Below, in pieces: positions 25,003 to 30,995 of a stretch of 64,000 nucleotides of DNA. This DNA comes from Bacteroides luti (GTDB taxonomy: Bacteria; Bacteroidota; Bacteroidia; Bacteroidales; Bacteroidaceae), in contig NZ_FQTV01000007.1 in NCBI RefSeq assembly GCF_900128905.1, forward strand, positions 62,001-126,000. Direction: 5' to 3'. The notes under the pieces are model-generated. The model saw nothing but the letters and a program-made list of their open reading frames with translations. It did not search any database and was not told the origin of the DNA. The first letter of the stretch is position 1, and each line of letters opens with the position of its first letter. A program made the translations under genes and the position numbers.

Positions 25003-26376
25003 ATGTTTACAAAAGAAACTTATATAAATAGAAGAGAGCAGCTTAAAAAAACTGTTGCTTCCGGAATCTTGTTATTTTTGGGTAACGATGAGTGTGGAAT
25101 GAATTATGCTGATAATACATATCCGTTTAGACAGGATTCTACTTTTCTATATTTTTTCGGTTTATCTTATGCCGGTCTTTCTGCCATTATTGATATAGAT
25201 AATGACAAGGAAATAATTTTTGGAGATGAACTGACTATTGATGATATTGTGTGGATGGGCACACAACCTACTCTGAAAGAAAAGAGCGAAAGAGTAGGCG
25301 TTTTATGTACTCAGTCATCTAAGAGTATTGAATCTTACTTAAAAAATGCACAAAGTAAAGGGCAACAAATTCATTTTTTGCCAACTTACAGACCAGAACA
25401 TAAACTGAAATTAATGGATTGGCTTGGATATATGCCGGCGGCTCAGGAAGCTTCTGTTCCTTTTATTCGTGCTGTTGTAAATCAACGAAATTACAAATCT
25501 GCAGAAGAAATTGTTGAGATAGAAAAAGCATGCAATACTACTGCTGATATGCACATTAAAGCGATGCAAATACTTCGTCCGGGAATGAATGAAAGTGAAA
25601 TTGCAGGTGCGCTTGCAGATGTAGCTTTGTCTGCTGGTGGAAATCTTTCTTTCCCAACTATTGCTACAATAAATGGGCAAACATTGCATAACCATTATCA
25701 TGGGAATATTGTAAAACCAGGTGATATGTTGCTTTTGGATGCTGGCGCCGAAACTGCAATGGGATATGCCGGAGATATGTCATCTACGATTCCTGTAGAT
25801 AAGAAATTTACTAGTCGCCAAAAAGATGTTTATGATATTCAGGTAGCTTCTCATCTTGCTGCTGTTGAGGCTCTCCGTCCAGGTATTCCGTTCAAAGATG
25901 TATATGAACTTTCGTCGAGAGTAATTGTTGATGGAATGAAATCTTTAGGATTAATGAAAGGTAATGCTGACGATGTTGTTCGTGAAGGTGCTCATGCAAT
26001 GTTCTTCCAATGTGGATTGGGACATATGATGGGACTTGATGTTCATGATATGGAAAACCTGGGAGAAGTTTTTGTAGGATATGACGGTGAACCAAAGAGT
26101 ACTCAGTTTGGGCGTAAGTCTCTTCGCCTGGGACGGAAACTGGAATCTGGATTTGTTCTGACTATTGAACCGGGTGTTTATTTTATTCCAGAATTAATGG
26201 ATTTGTGGAAAGGTGAGAAGAAGTTCACAGAATTTATCAACTATGATAAATTAGAAACTTACAAGGATTTTGGTGGTATCCGTAATGAAGAAGATTATCT
26301 GATTACAGAAGATGGAGCCCGTCGATTAGGTAAGAAAATTCCATTGACAACAGATGAAGTTGAAGCGCTAAGATAA
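25003..26376 (+). CDS. pepP: Xaa-Pro aminopeptidase (M24B)
   Basis: Removes an N-terminal residue preceding proline. The 457-residue cytoplasmic protein has the N-terminal aminopeptidase-P domain (1-165, MFTKETYINRREQLKKTVASGILLFLGNDECGMNY) and a pita-bread catalytic domain with the dinuclear metal ligands: LLLDAGAETAMGYAGDMSSTIPV (two Asp), QCGLGHMMGLDVHDMEN (His), LTIEPGVYFIPE (Glu) and GGIRNEEDYLITEDG (Glu). The length is typical. It lies between the sulfatase and the EamA transporter (3-base gap), probably as one transcript. Confidence 0.95.
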   Translation: MFTKETYINRREQLKKTVASGILLFLGNDECGMNYADNTYPFRQDSTFLYFFGLSYAGLSAIIDIDNDKEIIFGDELTIDDIVWMGTQPTLKEKSERVGVLCTQSSKSIESYLKNAQSKGQQIHFLPTYRPEHKLKLMDWLGYMPAAQEASVPFIRAVVNQRNYKSAEEIVEIEKACNTTADMHIKAMQILRPGMNESEIAGALADVALSAGGNLSFPTIATINGQTLHNHYHGNIVKPGDMLLLDAGAETAMGYAGDMSSTIPVDKKFTSRQKDVYDIQVASHLAAVEALRPGIPFKDVYELSSRVIVDGMKSLGLMKGNADDVVREGAHAMFFQCGLGHMMGLDVHDMENLGEVFVGYDGEPKSTQFGRKSLRLGRKLESGFVLTIEPGVYFIPELMDLWKGEKKFTEFINYDKLETYKDFGGIRNEEDYLITEDGARRLGKKIPLTTDEVEALR

Positions 26377-26379
26377 TTT

Positions 26380-27324
26380 ATGGAGAAGAATTCTAAAGCT
26401 ATACTCTATGCGAGTGTGGCTGTGCTAAGTTGGTCAACAGTTGCTACTGCTTTTAAGGTTGGTTTGAAAAGTCTGACCTATTTTGAATTGATTCTAATTG
26501 CCAGTTGTACAGCGCTGGTTATTTTTACGATAGTAATTATTGCTCAAAAGAAGCTGGTTGTTATAAGTTCTTTTAGTAGTAAGCAGTGGTTACGTTTTGC
26601 CGGAATTGGGTTGTTGAATCCAGTTGCGTATTATCTTGTATTGTTTAAATCCTATTCGTTATTGCCAGCACAAGTAGCTCAACCAATAAACTATACATGG
26701 CCTATTCTTTTATTGATTATGCTAGCAATATTTACACGCAGACCAATTCCGATACCTAAATATATAGGGCTGATATTTTCATTGTTGGGAGTTGTTTTAA
26801 TATCATTGGGCGCAGGTAAATCTGATGTTTTTGGAATTTCTGTTTTGGGAATCCTTTTAGCTTTGTTCAGTGCTGTTATGTGGGCAACTTATTGGATGAT
26901 AAATAATAAAAATAAAGATATAGATGGTACAGTGTCTCTTTTTATGGGATTTCTTTTTGGTACAATTTATTTGTTGGTTGCAGCTTTATTCGTAGGCGTT
27001 AATATAGAAAATACAACAAGTCTTTTGGCTGGAATGTATGTTGGCGCTTTCGAAATTGCTATTCCTTTTATTTGTTTTGGTATGGCTATTCGTATGACTA
27101 ATAACCCCGCATTAGTTAATCAACTTTGTTATTTGTCTCCTTTTATGTCTTTATTCTTTATATCTATTGTTTTAGGAGAACAAATTTTTCTCTCTACATA
27201 TATAGGTCTTATTTTAATAGTAGGAGGCATTGTTTTTAATCAGTATTTTGCTCATAAGATTACAATGAAGCTTTATAGAACAATAGTGAAATATCGCATA
27301 ACTCATAGAGCTTATTCCAGCTGA
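26380..27324 (+). CDS. EamA/DMT-family transporter
   Basis: A 314-residue drug/metabolite-transporter protein with ten predicted membrane helices in two EamA halves (about 8-140 and 150-290). Characteristic stretches are ILYASVAVLSWSTVATAFKVGLK at the start, LPAQVAQPINYTWPILLLIMLAIF, IGLIFSLLGVVLISLGAG, and MTNNPALVNQLCYLSPFMSLFFISIVLGEQI with the conserved Pro in the penultimate helix. Members export metabolites or amino acids; the substrate cannot be told. It starts 3 bases after pepP. Downstream is a long convergent intergenic region with repeats. Confidence 0.92.
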   Translation: MEKNSKAILYASVAVLSWSTVATAFKVGLKSLTYFELILIASCTALVIFTIVIIAQKKLVVISSFSSKQWLRFAGIGLLNPVAYYLVLFKSYSLLPAQVAQPINYTWPILLLIMLAIFTRRPIPIPKYIGLIFSLLGVVLISLGAGKSDVFGISVLGILLALFSAVMWATYWMINNKNKDIDGTVSLFMGFLFGTIYLLVAALFVGVNIENTTSLLAGMYVGAFEIAIPFICFGMAIRMTNNPALVNQLCYLSPFMSLFFISIVLGEQIFLSTYIGLILIVGGIVFNQYFAHKITMKLYRTIVKYRITHRAYSS

Positions 27325-27344
27325 TTCTGTAAAAAAATCAAACG

Positions 27345-27456
27345 AACCATCACTCCGTCACTATTTCTTGTAATGCGCTAAAATACAATATATTGCTCGG
27401 TGATGGTAGCGTTTTGATCCATCACCAAACCCTCACTTTTGTGGGCATCCCTCACT
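27345..27456. repeat. Short CATCAC/CCTCAC-type repeats with hairpin
   Basis: The stretch after the EamA gene contains several variants of the same unit: CATCACTCCGTCAC (near 27349), CATCACC (27420), CCCTCAC (27430) and CATCCCTCAC (27446). An inverted repeat GGTGATGG (27399-27406) with CCATCACC (27419-27426) can form an 8-bp hairpin. It may contribute to termination of the EamA transcript; otherwise I see no function and no gene. Confidence 0.5.
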
Positions 27457-27536
27457 CTTTCATCTTTTAAAAGACGGGTTTTTGCTTTTTAAATGAAGAA
27501 ATAAAAAAGAAAAACATCTAGTAATATTATAAATCT

Positions 27537-27615
27537 CCTGTACAAAAGATTGAATTGTTTTGTACAAAAGAAAACAATGTTTTGTACAGAAGAATTAATT
27601 CTTTTGTACAAGGAT
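27537..27615. repeat. Second array of four TGTACA palindromes, exact 22-bp period
   Basis: TGTACA at 27539, 27561, 27583 and 27605, again exactly 22 bp apart, embedded in CTTTTGTACAAAAG-like palindromes. The third unit (TGTACAGAAG...TTCTTT) closely resembles the third unit of the array at 3195-3275. It lies between the convergent EamA gene and the small-protein module. No coding function. Confidence 0.85.
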
Positions 27616-27680
27616 TTATAAGTGTCTGGTTATTCTTTTAAAACTAACGGAGAAGAATTAAAATACAAAGGGAAGTAATA

Positions 27681-27718
27681 AAAAAAAAGGCAATCATCGC
27701 CTGTTTGCGAAGAAAGCC
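27681..27718 (-). terminator. Terminator of small-protein module, copy 1
   Basis: On the minus strand GGCTTTCTTCGC (27707-27718) pairs imperfectly (9 of 12) with GCGATGATTGCC (27689-27700), followed by a U tract from the A run before 27689. The same element follows copy 2. Confidence 0.65.
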
Positions 27719-27751
27719 CAATCTATCGTGAAAAACTACTCTTTCTAACTA

Positions 27752-27887
27752 TTATGCAGCTGACTGCTTTTTCATAAGCTTGTGCAACTTTGCATTTAAA
27801 CTTTGGCACATTGCGCCTTTACCTGCGGCTTGGTATCTCTTAATCTGATACTGAAGCGTTGTAATCTCATCGATTCTTTTTTTCATA
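27752..27887 (-). pseudogene. Small-protein gene, copy 1, frameshifted
   Basis: Read from ATG 27885-27887 the frame gives MKKRIDEITTLQYQIK and then EIPSRR and a stop. In the next frame the sequence continues RYQAAGKGAMCQSLNAKLHKLMKKQSAA to the TAA at 27752. Compared with the intact neighbour (28205-28342) there is one extra base: AAAGAGATACC here, AAAAGATACC there. Without that base the product would be 44 residues and about two-thirds identical to copy 2. So this copy is broken, unless a shorter start (ATG inside GATGAG, 39 codons, MRLQRFSIRLKRYQ...) is used. Its promoter, leader hairpin and terminator are all retained. Confidence 0.75.
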
Positions 27888-27902
27888 ATTTGCATCTTTT
27901 GT

Positions 27903-27923
27903 GTTTACCACGATTTGATAAAC
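27903..27923 (-). promoter_or_regulatory. 5'-leader hairpin of small-protein copy 1
   Basis: In the minus-strand RNA GTTTATCA pairs with TGGTAAAC (8 bp, loop of 5, one U·G wobble). It is 15 bases before the ATG and at nearly the same place as the hairpin of copy 2, where a T-A pair is replaced by C-G. Confidence 0.7.
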
Positions 27924-27953
27924 AGTTTGTTTTTTTACTTTTTAATTATGATG

Positions 27954-27994
27954 CAAAGATACACTATTATCTTTGATATTATGTTGTAAAACAT
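27954..27994 (-). promoter_or_regulatory. Promoter and palindrome of small-protein copy 1
   Basis: Minus-strand TATCTTTG (27954-27961) fits TAnnTTTG. Exactly 19 bases upstream is the palindrome ATGTT-N4-AACAT (27981-27994), covering the position where a -33 TTTG would normally be. The identical layout is present in copy 2. Confidence 0.7.
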
Positions 27995-28133
27995 ATAAAA
28001 TAGTATAAAAAGAGCGCTTTTTAACGAATATTTATAAAATAGAATGCGTAGAGGAAGGAGTTTTATGTAGAAATTATTTGCTAGAAATAGATATTATCTT
28101 GTGAGAGTTAAGAATATACAAATGGCTTTTGTG

Positions 28134-28172
28134 CAAAAAAAAGGCAATCATCGCTCATTTGCGAAGAAAGCC
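28134..28172 (-). terminator. Terminator of small-protein module, copy 2
   Basis: Same imperfect hairpin as in copy 1 (28143-28154 with 28161-28172), followed on the minus strand by a run of eight U (A run 28135-28142). Confidence 0.7.
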
Positions 28173-28204
28173 CAATCTATCATGAATTAACTACTCCTTT
28201 TTTA

Positions 28205-28342
28205 TTATGCTTCTGCTTGTTGTTTTATCAACTTTTGCAGTCTTGCATTTAAACTTTGGCACATTGTACCTTTACCTGCTGCTTGGTATCTTTTAATCTG
28301 ATACTGAAGCATTGAAATCTCACTAATTTTTTCTTTTTTCAT
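28205..28342 (-). CDS. Conserved small protein (45 residues), intact copy
   Basis: The frame encodes MKKEKISEISMLQYQIKRYQ followed by AAGKGTMCQSLNARLQKLIK and QQAEA, then stop. It is basic, predicted mostly helical, without signal peptide or membrane segment, and has a single Cys in a conserved GK-G-x-MCQSLNA core. Evidence that it is real: a second, related copy 453 bp away keeps the core sequence, and both copies have the same promoter box, palindrome, leader hairpin and terminator, so each is a complete transcription unit. The function is unknown; a helical, basic protein could bind nucleic acid or a partner protein, but that is a guess. Confidence 0.75.
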   Translation of the reverse strand: MKKEKISEISMLQYQIKRYQAAGKGTMCQSLNARLQKLIKQQAEA

Positions 28343-28359
28343 AATTTGCATCTTTTTGT

Positions 28360-28380
28360 GCTTATCACCTTTTGATAAGC
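28360..28380 (-). promoter_or_regulatory. 5'-leader hairpin of small-protein copy 2
   Basis: Perfect 8-bp stem GCTTATCA/TGATAAGC, loop of 5, 17 bases before the ATG at 28342. The second base pair is C-G here and T-A in copy 1, a compensatory change. Confidence 0.75.
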
Positions 28381-28407
28381 GATTGTTTTTATTTTCTTTT
28401 TACGCTG

Positions 28408-28448
28408 CAAAGATACGACCAATTCTTGAATAATATGTTATGTAACAT
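28408..28448 (-). promoter_or_regulatory. Promoter and palindrome of small-protein copy 2
   Basis: Minus-strand TATCTTTG (28408-28415) and, again exactly 19 bases upstream, ATGTT-N4-AACAT (28435-28448). The lack of a -33 TTTG suggests the palindrome binds a regulator that represses or replaces the -33 contact. Confidence 0.7.
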
Positions 28449-28511
28449 ATAAATTGTGTGAAAAAAGCTTTGAATTAACGATTATTTGCAAAATGCAAAC
28501 TTTTTATATCC

Positions 28512-29405
28512 TTATCCCTTCTTCCTCTTCTTATATTCTTTGGGTGAAATTCCCATTATTTTGGTAAATATCCGACTAAAATAATATGCGTCATCATAGC
28601 CTATCTTGTGGCAAAGCTGATTTATCTTCATATCCGTAAAGTCTAGATACTGGCAGGCTTCCTGAATTCGCAGATTGTTTAAGTAAGCAATGGGAGTAAA
28701 TCCGGTGGATTTTTGAAATTGAGTGGAAAAATAGGAGGTTGACAGATGTAATTCATAGGCTATATCTTCCACCATTATTTTCTTTTCTATATTTTCCCTC
28801 ATAAAATGGATAGCGGAATTCGCCAGATCTTTTTCTCTGGTACTATTTTCGCTGAAAGTATCGTCACGAAATATATTAATATACATAAGCGAAGCCATAT
28901 AATAATGTAGGCACATACTTGCATATTGAAGATGCTCCATACTGTATCCCATTCCAAGAGTAGAATATATTTTCTCGAATAACTGATTGCGATACTCTAT
29001 TCGGGAATGCTCTCCGGGAATTATATTTTTAGGATAGACTTGTTGTTCTTCCAAACAAAACTGAGCATTGTATCCTTTAAAATGAATCCAGTAAATAGTC
29101 CACGGTTCAGTTTCGTCACTTCCGTATGCATGCGGGATGCCAGCCGGAAGAATAAAGAATTGATTTTTATTTATATTTTTAGTCACTCCATTAATGCTGA
29201 ACCAACCTTTTCCTTTTACGCAATAAATAAAAATATTCTGTGAAATACCTTCTTTACGTTCCCGAAAGTGAGATTCTGCATTGGGATAATAACCTATATC
29301 TGTAATATACAGTGGAGAAGTAAGCGGATTATGTTCCATTGTATTCACTATTGTTTCTGGCAGAACAATAGCCCGTTGTCCTTTAAAGCCCTCTTTTAGT
29401 TTCAT
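28512..29405 (-). CDS. AraC-family transcriptional regulator
   Basis: A 297-residue regulator with an N-terminal cupin sugar-sensing domain (about 30-165: GKGWFSINGVTKNINKNQFFILPAGIPHAYGSDETEPWTIYWIHFKG) and two C-terminal helix-turn-helix motifs (about 200-297: VEDIAYELHLSTSYFSTQFQKSTGFTPIAYLNNLRIQEACQYL, then INQLCHKIGYDDAYYFSRIFTKIMGISPKEYKKRK). I chose ATG 29405 (MKLKEGFKGQRAIVLP); the longer frame from 29462 crosses the promoter palindrome. It is divergent from the MFS transporter and is probably its activator, responding to the imported sugar. Inference from neighbourhood: it controls the operon at 29544-39498. Confidence 0.93.
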   Translation of the reverse strand: MKLKEGFKGQRAIVLPETIVNTMEHNPLTSPLYITDIGYYPNAESHFRERKEGISQNIFIYCVKGKGWFSINGVTKNINKNQFFILPAGIPHAYGSDETEPWTIYWIHFKGYNAQFCLEEQQVYPKNIIPGEHSRIEYRNQLFEKIYSTLGMGYSMEHLQYASMCLHYYMASLMYINIFRDDTFSENSTREKDLANSAIHFMRENIEKKIMVEDIAYELHLSTSYFSTQFQKSTGFTPIAYLNNLRIQEACQYLDFTDMKINQLCHKIGYDDAYYFSRIFTKIMGISPKEYKKRKKG

Positions 29406-29417
29406 AATTATAGAACT

Positions 29418-29440
29418 TACTTTTGTAAAGTACAAAAGTA
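29418..29440. promoter_or_regulatory. Perfect palindrome in the araC promoter
   Basis: TACTTTTGTA-AAG-TACAAAAGTA, a perfect 10-bp inverted repeat, 13 bases before the araC start. Each arm contains TACTTTTG (fits TAnnTTTG), so it could hold a -7 box on both strands and a binding site for autoregulation. Confidence 0.6.
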
Positions 29441-29505
29441 TATAAATAGTAGAATAATCCATCTTTTTTTGAAATTATTCTATTTTATGCTTACCTAAGT
29501 AGCTG

Positions 29506-29513
29506 TATATTTG
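29506..29513 (+). promoter_or_regulatory. -7 box of the MFS–GH2–DUF5107–GH35 operon
   Basis: TATATTTG fits TAnnTTTG and is 30 bases before the transporter ATG; the -33 region has no TTTG, as expected for an activator-dependent promoter. Confidence 0.55.
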
Positions 29514-29543
29514 CATTATTAATAAATCTGATACATTATATCA

Positions 29544-30932
29544 ATGGAACACTACAACAAAAGTTTTATTTATTTTATTTGTCTGGTTTCTGCTATGGGA
29601 GGATTACTTTTTGGGTATGACTGGGTAGTAATCGGCGGAGCCAAACCTTTTTATGAGGTATATTTTAATATCGTTGATTCTCCTTCAATGCAAGGCTGGG
29701 CTATGAGCGTGGCATTGCTTGGATGTTTAATTGGCGCAACTCTCGCAGGTATGATGGCTGATAAGTATGGTCGTAAAAAACTACTTATTGCATCTGCCTT
29801 GATATTTCTTGTTTCTTCTTATGGTACAGGTGCTGCAACGTCATTTACAGTTTTTCTCATAGCACGCTTTTTCGGAGGAATAGGAATTGGTATTGCATCC
29901 AATCTTTCTCCCATGTATATTGCCGAAATAGCCCCTCATCATATACGTGGAAAACTAGTTTCGCTCAATCAGCTAACCATCGTTCTTGGAATTCTTGGAG
30001 CGCAGATAGCTAACTGGCTGATTGCAGAGAAAGTTCCTGCTGGTTTTACTACTTCGCAGATTCTTGACTCATGGAACGGACAGATGGGATGGCGCTGGAT
30101 GTTCTGGGCAACAGCTTTTCCTGCTGCTGCTTTCTTTTTACTAATGTTTATTATTCCCGAAAGTCCGCGATGGTTATCTTTAAAGGGTAGAAGAGAACAA
30201 GCTTTGTCTGTCTTTAGAAAGATTGGAGGAGAAGACTATGCCCAAGCGGAATTGGCATCGATGGCAGAAACATCTGCTGATGAAGAAAAGGCTACAATAA
30301 AACAATTATTCAGACGCCCTTTAAGCAAAGTGGTAATCATTGGAATTGTAATAGCCGTGTTCCAGCAATGGTGTGGAACCAATGTAATCTTTAACTATGC
30401 CCAGGAAATATTTCAATCGGCAGGATACAGTCTGAATGATGTTCTCTTTAATATTGTAGTAACCGGTATTGCAAATTTAGTGTTCACTTTTGTAGCTATT
30501 CATACCGTAGACAGACTGGGAAGGCGTGCCTTAATGATGATTGGCGCCGGAGGACTGGCAGGTATTTATCTCATTTTGGGAACTTGTTATTTCTTTCAGG
30601 TAAGTGGATGGTTTATGGTTGTTCTTGTAGTTATGGCTATTGGCTGTTATGCCATGTCTCTGGGGCCAGTAACCTGGGTGCTACTTTCTGAAATATTTCC
30701 GAATCGTGTTCGTGGAATGGCTATGGCTGCGGCAACTGTAGCTTTATGGATAGGTTGTTTTACGCTTACCTATACTTTTCCACTGCTAAACTCTGTTCTT
30801 GGAAGTAGTGGTACGTTCTGGATTTATTCTCTGATTTGTGCTTCCGGCTTTATCTTTATGTTCCGTGTTTTACCGGAAACTAAAGGAAAATCTCTTGAAG
30901 AACTGGAAAAAGAATTAATCCATAAACAGTAA
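29544..30932 (+). CDS. MFS sugar transporter, sugar-porter family
   Basis: A 462-residue proton-coupled sugar importer with twelve predicted helices. Family signatures are GGLLFGYDWVVIGGAKPFYE (helix 1), GMMADKYGRKKLLI (loop 2-3), ARFFGGIGIGIASNLSPMYIAEIAP, the central-loop motif IIPESPRWLSLKGRREQAL, QQWCGTNVIFNYAQEIFQSAGYS (helix 7), DRLGRRALM and the end motif LPETKGKSLEELE. The set resembles xylose/galactose/arabinose:H+ symporters. As first gene of an operon with a GH2, a DUF5107 protein and a GH35 it most likely brings in galactose or a small galactoside. The 63-base gap to the GH2 gene supports co-transcription. Confidence 0.94.
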   Translation: MEHYNKSFIYFICLVSAMGGLLFGYDWVVIGGAKPFYEVYFNIVDSPSMQGWAMSVALLGCLIGATLAGMMADKYGRKKLLIASALIFLVSSYGTGAATSFTVFLIARFFGGIGIGIASNLSPMYIAEIAPHHIRGKLVSLNQLTIVLGILGAQIANWLIAEKVPAGFTTSQILDSWNGQMGWRWMFWATAFPAAAFFLLMFIIPESPRWLSLKGRREQALSVFRKIGGEDYAQAELASMAETSADEEKATIKQLFRRPLSKVVIIGIVIAVFQQWCGTNVIFNYAQEIFQSAGYSLNDVLFNIVVTGIANLVFTFVAIHTVDRLGRRALMMIGAGGLAGIYLILGTCYFFQVSGWFMVVLVVMAIGCYAMSLGPVTWVLLSEIFPNRVRGMAMAAATVALWIGCFTLTYTFPLLNSVLGSSGTFWIYSLICASGFIFMFRVLPETKGKSLEELEKELIHKQ

Positions 30933-30995
30933 AGCATAATTGTTTTTTAGAAAGATTTTGTTGATAAAATATTGTGTAGCTAAAATTATATTCTA

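Noticed and set aside
27806..27816. TGGCACATTGC as a sigma-54 -24/-12 promoter
   Set aside because: The spacing does not fit TGGCAC-N5-TTGC, and the bases are part of the coding sequence of the small-protein copies.
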